NCBI GenBank assembly: GCA_029821635.1
Contig: JALGSW010000038.1
Span: 1-33,524, forward strand
Reading direction: 5' to 3'
Source: Candidatus Zipacnadia bacterium
GTDB lineage: Bacteria > Armatimonadota > Zipacnadia > Zipacnadales > UBA5352
Length of the DNA stretch: 33,524 nucleotides
The translations under genes and the position numbers were made by a program. This document shows, in pieces, positions 1-9,445 of this stretch. The notes beneath the pieces were generated by a model. It saw only the letters and a program-made list of their open reading frames with translations. It did no database searches and was not told where the DNA came from. Position 1 is the stretch's first letter, and each line of letters opens with the position of its first letter.

Positions 1-1
1 C

Positions 2-3000
2 TCGGCGGCGCTCGCGGACGGCGCGTGGCACTGGCGCTACCTCGTGGTGACCGCCGATGGCGAGGTCTCCGAGCCGAGCGCCGCGCGCAGCTTCGTCATC
101 GCGCCCGGCACGCCAGAGATGCCCGTGCCTCCCACCGCCGAGATCATCGCGAACATGCCCGCGCACCCGCGCATCTTCGTCACGCCCGACACGCTCGACG
201 AGTTCCGCGCGCGGCGCGACAGCGTCGCGGGCGAGGCGTGGGCGAGCATCAAGGCGAGCGCCGACGCGTATCTGGGGGTCGCGATCCCGACGCTGGACCT
301 GCAGCCGATGCCCGAGGACCCCGGCGGCGCGCGCAAGCAGGTCTTCTATCTGCAGGACGGGCAGCCGATGGTGCCGGCGGGCTTCCGCGGTCGCGAGCTG
401 AACTCCGCCGCCAGCCGCGCGAACACGCTCTCGCTCGCGTATCTGATCAGCGGCGATGAGCGCTACGCCGAGGCCGCGCAGAAGTGGGCGGTGTTCGTCG
501 CGCCCTTCCGGATGGACTACCACCTGGAGGACCGCGGGCAGCACGATACGGTCGTCTACAACTACGAGTACGGCCTCAAGGGCCTCGCGCTGGCGTACGA
601 TCGGGTCTACGACCGGCTGAGCGAGGATGAGCGCGCGGCGATCGTCGCGCACATCATGTATCACTGCGACAATGCCTACGCGTGGGTGCACGATCGGATG
701 AAGCTGCACCTGAACTACCAGAACTCGCACGGGCAGCAGTGCATGCACGCGCTGCTGACGACGGTGCTGGCGGTCGCCGACGAGAACGAGCAGACCGCGC
801 AGTGGGCCGACTGGCTGATCCGCCAGTATGTCAACCGCATCGCGTGGGGCTCGGATGACGGCGGCTACACCGAGGGGCAGGTCTACTCGCACAAGTTCTC
901 GATGATCCTCGAAGGGCTGGCGGCGCTCAAGACCGCGACGGGCATCGACGTGTTCGCGACGCCCCGCCTGCGCAACGCCGACGACTTCTGGATGTACTGC
1001 ATGTCACTCAACTACTGGTGGAACCACTGGGGCGACTGCTACTCGCTGCTCACCGCGATCCCCGGCGCAAGCGCTGACACCTACATCTCGCGCTTCCTCG
1101 CATCGATGACCGACGACCCCTACTCGACGTGGTGGAGCGATACGGTGCTCGGCAACCCGCGCCACGTGCCGCTGTGGTATCTGTCGAGCACGGGCATCGA
1201 GCCGAAGCCGCCGGTGGACATCGCGCAGGCGCGGGTGTTCCCGGATGTGGGCCAGCTCGCAGCCTACGATCGCTTCTACGATCACCGCAGCAACCGCATC
1301 TTCTTCCGCTCCAGCCCCTTCGGCGGGCACAGTCACGCACACGCGGATCAGAACGGCTTCGTGGTGCACGCGGGCGGGGAGATCATGGCCGTGGACGGGG
1401 GCTACTACACCTACGCGGGCGATACCTACCACGGCCGTTGGTCACGGATGACCTTCCCGCACAACACAATCCTCGTGAACGGTGAGGGCCAGCCGAAGAG
1501 CATCGAGGCGAAGGGCCGGTTCGCGAGCTTCCTGAACAGCGCCGACTACTGCCTCTTCACCGGCGACGCGGCGGCGGCCTACCCGGAGGTGCTGGAGCGC
1601 TTCGACCGCACGGTGCTGTTCATCCGCCCGGACACGTTCGTGGTGTGTGATGACCTCGCGGCGACCGAGCCCTCGGAGTTCAGTTGGGTGCTCAACACCT
1701 TCGAGCCGGCGGAGATCGATGAGGCCGCGCAGACGATGGTGGTCCGGCAGAGCGACGAGCGCCTGCGCGTGCGGCATATCACGCCCGCGGGCCTGACCTA
1801 CACACAGACCAACGAGCGCCCCTACCCGATGCTCACGAAGCGCTTCTGCCGCTACACGGAGGCATTCCCGCAGACCTACCACATCCGCGCGACGACGCCG
1901 CAGGCGCAGCAGGCGCGCATCCTCACCGTGATGGACGCCTACGCGCAGGCCGACGGCCCGGCGGAGGAGCCGGCGCAGATCGAGGCCGAGGGCGGGCTGG
2001 CGCTGCGCCTTGCGCGCGAGGGCCTGACCGAAACGGTGCTCTTCCGCGACCCGGACGCCGAGGCTGCATCGGCCGATGGCATCGAGACGGACGCGCGGGC
2101 GGCGAGCGTAGGGCGCGACGCGAACGGCCAAGTCACGCGCTGGCTGCTGCAGGGCGGGACGAGGCTGGAGATCGGTGGCAGCGAGGTCTTCGCGGCGGAC
2201 GCGCCCTGCGACGCAGCGGCGCAGCTCGGGTCGCCGGGCGCGGTGGCGCTGGTGCAGGTCAAGCCCAGTGCGCCCGCGACGGTCACGCTGCGACTGCCCG
2301 AGCAGCCGCGGACGGTCATGGCCGCGCGGCCGGATGCGCCGGAGCAGGCGCGGGCCGCCGCTGCCGCGATCGCTGATGGCCGCGTGACACTCGCGCTCAC
2401 CGAGGAGACGGTGCTCTGGATCGACCCGGCGCTCGACCTGACCGCGCCGCGCGAGCCGCTGACGATGACGGTGCGCGATGGCGCGGGCGACTACGAGCTG
2501 GAGCTGCCGACGGCCATCGCCGAGAACGGGGAGGTCGTGGCCTACGCGCACTTCATGGACCCGCGCGAGGCGGGCGTCTACGAGTTCGCGGCCGAGGGCG
2601 CCGAGATCCTCGTGCAGGACCGCTGGGATCAGACGCTCAGCGCGGACGGAATCGGGAGCGTGACCGCGCCGTGGCGGGAAGCGGCGGAGATCTTCGTGCG
2701 CTACGCGCCAGGCAATGTTCCGACGGTGACCGCGAGCCTGCGTGAGAGCTACCGCGGGCAACTCGTGAACCTGCTGCGCAACGGGGGCTTCGAGGAGGGC
2801 AGCCCGGACTACCCGCCGCGCACCTGGACGGTCTCGCACCCGCGGAAGATGGGCTTTACGTGGCCGTTCTGGACCCAGGAGGACGCGACCGAGGGCCGCT
2901 CGTGCCTGAAGTTCGTGCGCCCGGAGGTCTACATGACGCTCAAGAGCCAGCCGATGCGCCTGCGCACGGGCGGCACCTACACGCTGCGCTTCATGGCGCG

Positions 3001-3199
3001 CGGCGACGCGACCGCCGCGAAGGTGACCGTCTCCGGCCAGGCGAGCGTCGTGATCGAGCCGAGCGATGACTGGCGCGCGTACGAGGCGCAGATGGAGAAG
3101 CCGGGCTACACGCTCGTGAACGTGGCTATGGGCTCGGGCGGGGAGCCCGATCAGACGCTGTGGCTCGACGACGTGCAGTTCGGCTACGTAGCGGAGTAG
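2..3199 (+). CDS. Heparinase II/III-family (DUF4962-like) protein with C-terminal carbohydrate-binding-like domain; 5' end truncated by window
   Basis: Frame is open from base 2 (SAALADGAWHWRYLVVTADGEVSEPSAARSF...), so the listed GTG at 44 is probably not the real start. Motifs include HAHADQNGFVVHAGGEIMAVDGGYYTYAGDTYHGRWSRMTFPHNTILVNGEGQ, typical of heparinase II/III-like domains, and a C-terminal NLLRNGGFEEGSP... CBM-like segment. Confidence 0.85.
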   Translation, partial: SAALADGAWHWRYLVVTADGEVSEPSAARSFVIAPGTPEMPVPPTAEIIANMPAHPRIFVTPDTLDEFRARRDSVAGEAWASIKASADAYLGVAIPTLDLQPMPEDPGGARKQVFYLQDGQPMVPAGFRGRELNSAASRANTLSLAYLISGDERYAEAAQKWAVFVAPFRMDYHLEDRGQHDTVVYNYEYGLKGLALAYDRVYDRLSEDERAAIVAHIMYHCDNAYAWVHDRMKLHLNYQNSHGQQCMHALLTTVLAVADENEQTAQWADWLIRQYVNRIAWGSDDGGYTEGQVYSHKFSMILEGLAALKTATGIDVFATPRLRNADDFWMYCMSLNYWWNHWGDCYSLLTAIPGASADTYISRFLASMTDDPYSTWWSDTVLGNPRHVPLWYLSSTGIEPKPPVDIAQARVFPDVGQLAAYDRFYDHRSNRIFFRSSPFGGHSHAHADQNGFVVHAGGEIMAVDGGYYTYAGDTYHGRWSRMTFPHNTILVNGEGQPKSIEAKGRFASFLNSADYCLFTGDAAAAYPEVLERFDRTVLFIRPDTFVVCDDLAATEPSEFSWVLNTFEPAEIDEAAQTMVVRQSDERLRVRHITPAGLTYTQTNERPYPMLTKRFCRYTEAFPQTYHIRATTPQAQQARILTVMDAYAQADGPAEEPAQIEAEGGLALRLAREGLTETVLFRDPDAEAASADGIETDARAASVGRDANGQVTRWLLQGGTRLEIGGSEVFAADAPCDAAAQLGSPGAVALVQVKPSAPATVTLRLPEQPRTVMAARPDAPEQARAAAAAIADGRVTLALTEETVLWIDPALDLTAPREPLTMTVRDGAGDYELELPTAIAENGEVVAYAHFMDPREAGVYEFAAEGAEILVQDRWDQTLSADGIGSVTAPWREAAEIFVRYAPGNVPTVTASLRESYRGQLVNLLRNGGFEEGSPDYPPRTWTVSHPRKMGFTWPFWTQEDATEGRSCLKFVRPEVYMTLKSQPMRLRTGGTYTLRFMARGDATAAKVTVSGQASVVIEPSDDWRAYEAQMEKPGYTLVNVAMGSGGEPDQTLWLDDVQFGYVAE

Positions 3200-3252
3200 G
3201 CCGCTGCACGGACGCAGCCAAGCGGATGGGCGTGGCGTAATCGAGCCCGCGC

Positions 3253-3277
3253 GCGGGAGGCATCGTGGGCCTCCCGC
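3253..3277. terminator. Perfect 9-bp hairpin between convergent genes (candidate bidirectional terminator)
   Basis: GCGGGAGGC-ATCGTGG-GCCTCCCGC lies between the stops of two convergent CDSs; no clear T-tract. Confidence 0.5.
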
Positions 3278-3296
3278 ACAGGTTCGGCGTCACCGC

Positions 3297-5642
3297 CTAC
3301 TCCGGCAGGATCGCGAAGTCGTCGTAGCGGAACTGCTGGCCCTGGTCCTCCCGCCAGTTGCACAGGAACATGAACCGCCGCAGGTAGCGCGCCTCCGGCG
3401 TCGCTGCACGGATTGCGCGCAGATCGACCGTCGCCTCGTGCCACTGATCGTCATCGATCAGCCGCGGCCCCTCGACCTGCTCGTAGCCGGACGCGTCGCG
3501 CGCGTCGGTGCCGCCCAGCACCCAGCCGCGCGGCCCGGGCGCGCCCTGGAAGGCCTCAACGCACAGCGCCACCGGCACGCCCTCAGGGATACGATACGCG
3601 AAGCGGATGATCGGGTAGGCGTCGATCTCCCACACGCCCGGCGCGATGGCTCCCGCCGCGCGGTTGGCCTTGCCCGCATCGCGGAGCAGGCGCATGCAGT
3701 ATCCGCCGCCGACCTCGCGCTCAACGTGCTCGTAGCCGGTCAGCCAGCTCCGGTAGAACTTGAAGTGATAGCCCCAGTGGGTCTCGCGCGTCTCGGGCTC
3801 GAAGTCCGCCTGCACGAGCGGCGCGTTCGGGTCCACCGGCTCCTCGACGCCCACGAAAGCCACGTCCACGCCGCGCTCACCGTTGGCGAACTCGCAGCGC
3901 ACCAGCACACCATGATCGCCCGCCTCGGCCCAGGTGTGCTCGGGCTCGAGCTCGTCGGAGAAGGTGCCATCGCAGAAGTCCCAGCGCACCGACGTCACGG
4001 TCTTGCCAAGCGCGTCCAGGGACAAGCGCACCGGCTCGCCGGGCCGCGGGTACGCGGGCTCGGCATGCGCGATCATCCGCGAGGGATGCGCGCCGTCGCG
4101 CTCGTACGCGCCGGCGTCCGGGCCCTCGCCGCTCCACGGCAAGCTCACCGGCATCCCGTCGGTCCAGCTCACCTCGCGGTCGAGGTGCAGGATCGCGGGC
4201 AGGTAGTAGCGCTCCTCGATGCGCTCGATGCGCGCCAGGTTGCCGCCCTCCCCCACCGCGATCCAGTCGCCCTGCTCGCCCTCGATGCCGAAGCCGTCGA
4301 AGAACGCGCGGCCGTCGGTCACGGGCAGCTCGCGGCCGGTACCCTCGCCGAGGGCGAGGGCCAGGGGCACGCCCGCGTCGATCGCGCCGCTGTCGGCGCC
4401 GAGGCGGTAGTCGTTGCTGCCGGGGTCGACGAACGCCGGCTCGGCGTCCACGTTCTCCTGCATCTCCGACCAGAAGCCCTGGTGCAGCGTGGTGCGCGCG
4501 ATTGCCTCCTCGACGGTCATCGGCGCACCGCGGTAGTTGACGACTGCCTGCCCGGGCTCGGTGCCGCGCAGGAGGTTGCCCCGCACGCGGTTGTCGCGGC
4601 TGACATCGCCGCCGTAGACGAACTGCACGTTCGCGCCGGTCCAGTCATTGCCCGCGAAGACGTTGTTCGCGAACTCATTCGAGCTGACAGCGAGGCCGTT
4701 GATCTCCCAGCCGTGGCCGAGGTTGCCGGTGATCGTGTTGTGGTAGATGCGCGAGTTCATCAGCCGGAACGGCTCGCGGAAGTACTTCGTCGGCTGCGCG
4801 CCGGAGGGCATGTAGCTGCCGGAGTTCAGCGGCGTGTGCAGATTGCCGAAGACGCGATTGTAGCGGTAGATACTGTCGATGTAGAGGTTCTTCGCGCGGC
4901 TGTCGGCGGAGTAGCCGCTGTCACGCGCACGGGTGACGACGTTGCCCTCGACGAGGACCTTCCCCGACGCCCAGAACTCGTAGTTGCGCCCCCACGGGTT
5001 GCGGAAGCAGTTCGCGCGCACCACGACGTTGCGGCAGGTGGTGAGCTGCATCGGACTGTGCCCGACGCGCGCCAGCTCGTTGCCCTCGATGAGCACGTAC
5101 GAGCACTCGAGGATCGACCACATGTTCCCGCTCACGCGGTCCTTGCTGAAGGTGTTGCCGATCAGCCTCACCTGCTCGGAGCGCGCGATGACGGCCGTGT
5201 AGGCCGAATCGCGCATCACGCAGTCGCGAATCGTCAGGTGATCGCAGCCGCTGGCGCTGATCCAGCCACCCACGCCATCTGGGTCGATGCGGAAGCCCTC
5301 GATGACGAGGTGGCTCCTGCCCTGCAGAGCGATCGCGTGCGCGCCTTTGTCTGCCTTGAGCACAGCCGCGAGGCGCTCGGCGGAGCGGTACGTAATCGGC
5401 GCGTCGGCCGCACCGGACTGCTCGGGAGTGATGCTGCCGGGGTACTCGCCGGGCAGGAAGGTGGCGGTGTCACCGGGGGCGAGCGTCGCGTTGGCCTTGG
5501 CGATGGTCAACCACGGCTGCTCGCGCGAGCCGGGCGCATCGTCACTGCCCTCCGGCGAGAGGAAGTACTCCGCGGCACAGGCCGGGACGGCCAGTGCCAG
5601 CGCGAGGATGAGCACGATCATGACGAGCGGGTCGGCGGTCAT
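3297..5642 (-). CDS. Secreted right-handed parallel beta-helix protein with PKD domain
   Basis: ORF begins upstream at 5804, but MTADPLVMIVLILALALAVPACAAEYFLSPEGSDDAPGSREQPW (ATG at 5642) gives a signal peptide and follows the preceding paralog's stop. Repeated N-x-(V/I)-x-x-N beta-helix rungs; PKD-like VRWDFCDGTFSDELEPEHTWAEAGDHGV. Confidence 0.85.
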   Translation of the reverse strand: MTADPLVMIVLILALALAVPACAAEYFLSPEGSDDAPGSREQPWLTIAKANATLAPGDTATFLPGEYPGSITPEQSGAADAPITYRSAERLAAVLKADKGAHAIALQGRSHLVIEGFRIDPDGVGGWISASGCDHLTIRDCVMRDSAYTAVIARSEQVRLIGNTFSKDRVSGNMWSILECSYVLIEGNELARVGHSPMQLTTCRNVVVRANCFRNPWGRNYEFWASGKVLVEGNVVTRARDSGYSADSRAKNLYIDSIYRYNRVFGNLHTPLNSGSYMPSGAQPTKYFREPFRLMNSRIYHNTITGNLGHGWEINGLAVSSNEFANNVFAGNDWTGANVQFVYGGDVSRDNRVRGNLLRGTEPGQAVVNYRGAPMTVEEAIARTTLHQGFWSEMQENVDAEPAFVDPGSNDYRLGADSGAIDAGVPLALALGEGTGRELPVTDGRAFFDGFGIEGEQGDWIAVGEGGNLARIERIEERYYLPAILHLDREVSWTDGMPVSLPWSGEGPDAGAYERDGAHPSRMIAHAEPAYPRPGEPVRLSLDALGKTVTSVRWDFCDGTFSDELEPEHTWAEAGDHGVLVRCEFANGERGVDVAFVGVEEPVDPNAPLVQADFEPETRETHWGYHFKFYRSWLTGYEHVEREVGGGYCMRLLRDAGKANRAAGAIAPGVWEIDAYPIIRFAYRIPEGVPVALCVEAFQGAPGPRGWVLGGTDARDASGYEQVEGPRLIDDDQWHEATVDLRAIRAATPEARYLRRFMFLCNWREDQGQQFRYDDFAILPE

Positions 5643-5656
5643 GGTAATGGCTCCTG

Positions 5657-7993
5657 TCACTCGGGCAGTATCGCGAAGTCGTCGAACCACATCTCCTGGC
5701 CGCGGTCCTCGCGCCAGTTGCAGTAGAGCATGAACTGGCGCAGGTAGCGCAGCTCGGGGTAGATCTCCCGCGCCTTGCGCACGTCGATCGTGACCTCGTG
5801 CCATTGCCCGTCGTCGGTGAGCGTGCAGGCCTCGAGGTCCGGGACGCGGGTGGACCGATTCGCGGTGCCCCCGAGGGTGAAGCCCGCCGGGTCATCGGGC
5901 GAGGGGAACCTCCGCACCTCGATCGCCACCGGCACGCCCGCGGGGATGCGATAGGCGAAGCGCACCAGCGGGTACCGGTCGATGTCCCACGCGCCCGGCG
6001 CGCACTTAGCCGCGGTCTGGTTGGACTTGCCGTCCGCGCGGAAGATGTGAACGCACTTGCCCTCGCCATCGGGCCGTGGCACGTAGGCGGCGCCTGTCTG
6101 GTCTCCCCGGTAGAACTTGAGGAACCAGCCCCACTGGGTCTCGCGCGTGGCATCCTCGAAGTCGGCCTTGACCAGCGGAGCGCCGGGATCCACGGGCTCC
6201 TGGACCCTGACGAAGGCCACGTCCACGCCCCGGCCGCCGTCGGCGAAGCTGGCGCGTACCCTGACCGGGTAGTCACCCGCCTCGGCATAGACGTGTGCGG
6301 GCTCGGCCTCATCGGCCAGCGATCCGTCGCCGAAGTCCCAGGTGACCGAGGCCACGTCCTTGCCGAGCGCGTCGAGGCCGAACTGCACTGCCTCCCCCGG
6401 CCTGATCAGCACCGGGCGCGCGCGGGCGATCAGGCGCGTGGGGTCTGAGCCACCGCGTTCGCAAGCGCCGATGTCGGGCCCCGCGCCCGCCCACGGCAGA
6501 CTGACCGGCATACCGTCCTCCCAGGTCACCTCGCGATCCAGGTGCAGGATCGCGGGCTGCCAATAGCGCAGTTCGACACGCAGCACCCGGGCCAGGTTGT
6601 CGCCTCGACCGACGGCGATGAAGTCGCCCTGCTCGCCCTCGATGCCGAAGCCGTCGTAGAAGGGCACGCCGTCGTTGACCGGAAGCGCGCTCCCGGTCCC
6701 GGCGCCGACGGCCTGCGCGAGCGGCGTGCCGGCGTCGATGGCCTCGCTGGCGGGGCCCAGCCGGTAGTCGCGGTTGTCGATGTCCACGAAGTCGGGGTCG
6801 GCGTCGATGTTGTCGTGGAACTGCGACCAGAACCCGCCTATCGTCCGGGTGTTCCGGTTGGCCTCCTCGACGGTCCAGTACTCGGAGCCATAGTGGACCA
6901 CGCGCTGGCCGGGCTGCGTGCCGCGCATGAGGTTGCTGACGAAGCGGTTGTCCAGGCTGATGCCCTCGCGGTACCAGACCTGCACGTTCCCGCCCAGCGG
7001 GTCATTGCGGTAGAAGATGTTGTTCTGGAAGACGTTGGCGCTCGCGTCCATGCCCGCCAGCGACCAGACCTCGCCGAGGCTGTCGGCGGCGGTGTTGTGA
7101 TAGACGCGGCAGTTGATCGACGCGAACGGGCCACGGAAGCGCCCAGTGGGAGATACGCCCTTCCAGATGTAGGTGCGCATGTTCAGCGGCACCCACAGGT
7201 TGTCGTAGATGCGGTTGTAGCGGAAGATGCCGTCCGTCCAGAAGGAGTGGGCATCGCTCTCGGCCGAGCCGGCGCTGTCGCGCGCCCGGGTGATGATATT
7301 GCCCTCCATCAGGAGGCGGCCGCAGGAGTAGGTGATGTAGTCGCGGCCCCACTCAGCGTGGAAGACGTTGGCGCGCACCACGGTGTCGTTGCAGTAGTTG
7401 AGCGTGAACGGGCTGTGCCCCGCGCGCGTGAACGAATTGCCCTCGACCAGGACCTGGCTGCACTCCTCCAGCCACATCATGTCGCCGGCGAGTTGATCGG
7501 CCGAGAAGGCGTTGTCCAGCAGGCGGAGCCCGGTGCAGTTGCGGATCGAGCTGTGGCTGCCGCGATGGCGCATCTCGCACCCGCGGATGGTCAGATGGTG
7601 GCCGTTATCCGCTCGAACCCACCTGGCTAGCCCGCGACCGTCGACATGGAAGCCGTCGATGGCGATGTGGTCACGGCCGTCGAGGATGATGAGGTCGCCG
7701 ATCTCAGCATCGCCCGGCACCAGTCGGGCTCCGCGTGGCTCGGCCGAGCGGTAGACGATCGGGGCGTCGGCGGTCCCGGAGCGGTCGGGCGCGATGGTGC
7801 CGGAGTACTCGCCCGGGAGGAAGATAGCCTCATCCCCCGCCTCGAGCGTCGCGTTGGCCTTGGCGATGGTCTGCCAGGGCTGCTCGCGCGAGCCGGCCGC
7901 ATCATCGCTGCCATCGGGCGCGAGGAAGTATTCCGCGCCGAAGCACGGTACTGCGACGAGGAGCGCGAGTGTCAGGCAGAGGATGACTGGCAT
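5657..7993 (-). CDS. Secreted right-handed parallel beta-helix protein with PKD domain (tandem paralog of 3297..5642)
   Basis: MPVILCLTLALLVAVPCFGAEYFLAPDGSDDAAGSREQPWQTIAKANATLEAGDEAIFLPGEYSGTIAPD; PKD VTWDFGDGSLADEAEPAHVYAEAGDYPVRV; same domain order and C-terminus (FDDFAILPE) as its neighbour. Confidence 0.87.
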   Translation of the reverse strand: MPVILCLTLALLVAVPCFGAEYFLAPDGSDDAAGSREQPWQTIAKANATLEAGDEAIFLPGEYSGTIAPDRSGTADAPIVYRSAEPRGARLVPGDAEIGDLIILDGRDHIAIDGFHVDGRGLARWVRADNGHHLTIRGCEMRHRGSHSSIRNCTGLRLLDNAFSADQLAGDMMWLEECSQVLVEGNSFTRAGHSPFTLNYCNDTVVRANVFHAEWGRDYITYSCGRLLMEGNIITRARDSAGSAESDAHSFWTDGIFRYNRIYDNLWVPLNMRTYIWKGVSPTGRFRGPFASINCRVYHNTAADSLGEVWSLAGMDASANVFQNNIFYRNDPLGGNVQVWYREGISLDNRFVSNLMRGTQPGQRVVHYGSEYWTVEEANRNTRTIGGFWSQFHDNIDADPDFVDIDNRDYRLGPASEAIDAGTPLAQAVGAGTGSALPVNDGVPFYDGFGIEGEQGDFIAVGRGDNLARVLRVELRYWQPAILHLDREVTWEDGMPVSLPWAGAGPDIGACERGGSDPTRLIARARPVLIRPGEAVQFGLDALGKDVASVTWDFGDGSLADEAEPAHVYAEAGDYPVRVRASFADGGRGVDVAFVRVQEPVDPGAPLVKADFEDATRETQWGWFLKFYRGDQTGAAYVPRPDGEGKCVHIFRADGKSNQTAAKCAPGAWDIDRYPLVRFAYRIPAGVPVAIEVRRFPSPDDPAGFTLGGTANRSTRVPDLEACTLTDDGQWHEVTIDVRKAREIYPELRYLRQFMLYCNWREDRGQEMWFDDFAILPE

Positions 7994-8020
7994 GGCGGAC
8001 GTCCCCTTCCGACAGTGGTG

Positions 8021-8085
8021 CTAACGGCTCAACGGCTGACAGGCGCCTGTCCTGCAAACGACTGACGCCAGACGACTGACGGCGA
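8021..8085. repeat. Short repeat-rich/palindromic intergenic segment
   Basis: AACGGCT twice, 14-nt palindrome GACAGGCGCCTGTC (8038..8051), and ACGACTGACG twice, between the MFS stop and the beta-helix gene start. Confidence 0.45.
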
Positions 8086-8092
8086 GCGGCGC

Positions 8093-9283
8093 TCAGGCTG
8101 TGTCGCCGGGATCGCGCAGTCGCCGCTCGGGCACCCAGAAGCCAAGCACTCCCGCGAGCACCGGCACCCATGCGACGACCGCGAGCATCTCCAGCACGCC
8201 CCAGGTGTCGGCGGCCGCGCCCGCGAGCGGCAGGAAGAGCCCACCCACGCCCCACGACGCGCCCATCATCAGCGACGACGCCACGCCCTGCGCGCCGGGC
8301 ATCAACTCCTGCCCCTGCACGATGTTCACCGACACCGCCGCCTGCGCGAGCAACCCCGCGATGGGCAGCACCACGTAGCCCGCGGGCAGGCCGTAGTGTA
8401 TGAACGCCGCGAACGCCGGCGCGCAGAGGATCAGCGAGACGACCGTGACGTTGCGCCGCCCGAGGTGATCGGAGGCCCAGCCGCCGAAGAAGTTGCCCAC
8501 TCCCCCACCGATGATCATCGTCGAGAGCAGCCAGGCGCCGGTGCGCGTGCTCGCGCCCCACTGCTTCACGCCCAGCGCCACGAAGGTCGTGAAGACGATG
8601 ATGACCATCGCGCGCAGCGACACCATCGCGAAGAGCACGCCTACCTCGCGCAGGTAGGGCAGCACGTGGATGCGCAGGCGCATCGGCTCGACGGCGGTGT
8701 CGGGGTAGCGCGCGCCCGGGTCCATCGCGAAGACCATCGCGGCGGTCAGGCCGCCGAGGACCGTCGCGCCGAACAGGCCCGGCCAGCCGAAGCGCTCGAA
8801 GAGCAGCACGCCGATGAGCGCGCCGGCGCCGTAGCCGATGGCGCCTCCCGCGGAGAAGGCGGCCATGCCCAGGCCCCTGCGCGAGCCCGAGACGCGGCCT
8901 GCGAGCGTCGCCCCCTGCGGGTGGAAGAGCGCGGTGCCGATGCCCGCGAGCATGTACATCGCGCCGAGGGTCACGACGTGCTCGGGAAGCGCCATCAGGC
9001 CGATGAACAGGCCGACGATGACCGGCCCGAGTGCGACCATGTGCGGGATGCGGAAGCGGTCGGCGAGGTAGCCGAAGAGCGGCTGCCCGAAGTTGGTGGT
9101 GATGGATACCAGGCCGGTGATGATGCCGATCTGGGTGTTGGTGATGCCGATCTTCGCCTGGAACTCCGGCCACAGTGGCGGGATGAAGTTGATGCAGGCA
9201 TCGCTGATGGCATGACCGACCACGAGGGCGGCAAGGGGCGCGATGCGCGGATGGATGCGTGGTGCGGCACGGCCCTCTGCCAT
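8093..9283 (-). CDS. MFS transporter (fosmidomycin-resistance-like)
   Basis: 396 aa, about 12 hydrophobic segments; PLWPEFQAKIGITNTQIGIITGLVSITTNFGQPLFGYLADRF and GxLxDRxGRR-type loop WASDHLGRRNV. Confidence 0.85.
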   Translation of the reverse strand: MAEGRAAPRIHPRIAPLAALVVGHAISDACINFIPPLWPEFQAKIGITNTQIGIITGLVSITTNFGQPLFGYLADRFRIPHMVALGPVIVGLFIGLMALPEHVVTLGAMYMLAGIGTALFHPQGATLAGRVSGSRRGLGMAAFSAGGAIGYGAGALIGVLLFERFGWPGLFGATVLGGLTAAMVFAMDPGARYPDTAVEPMRLRIHVLPYLREVGVLFAMVSLRAMVIIVFTTFVALGVKQWGASTRTGAWLLSTMIIGGGVGNFFGGWASDHLGRRNVTVVSLILCAPAFAAFIHYGLPAGYVVLPIAGLLAQAAVSVNIVQGQELMPGAQGVASSLMMGASWGVGGLFLPLAGAAADTWGVLEMLAVVAWVPVLAGVLGFWVPERRLRDPGDTA

Positions 9284-9374
9284 GACGGGAAATCACCGAA
9301 TCGATGGGGTGTCAACCGCAGAGTCCTTCTCCCGAGAGGGCAAAGGGACCTGCGCACAATAGTGTGACTGTTGC

Positions 9375-9403
9375 TTGACTCTGACCATGGCACGGGCTAT
9401 AGT
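9375..9403 (+). promoter_or_regulatory. Sigma70-type promoter
   Basis: TTGACT-N17-TATAGT, about 45 nt upstream of the ATG at 9446. Confidence 0.7.
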
Positions 9404-9445
9404 GCGCTTGGTGTTCTGGTCTGCACTCCGGGGGAGGAGTGTCTC

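Noticed and set aside
3438-5726. 762-aa plus-strand ORF
   Set aside because: Antisense to a clear secreted beta-helix protein; low-complexity V/A/R/H composition typical of shadow ORFs.
9286-9315. TTGACA on the minus strand as an MFS promoter
   Set aside because: No convincing -10 at proper spacing before the ATG at 9283.
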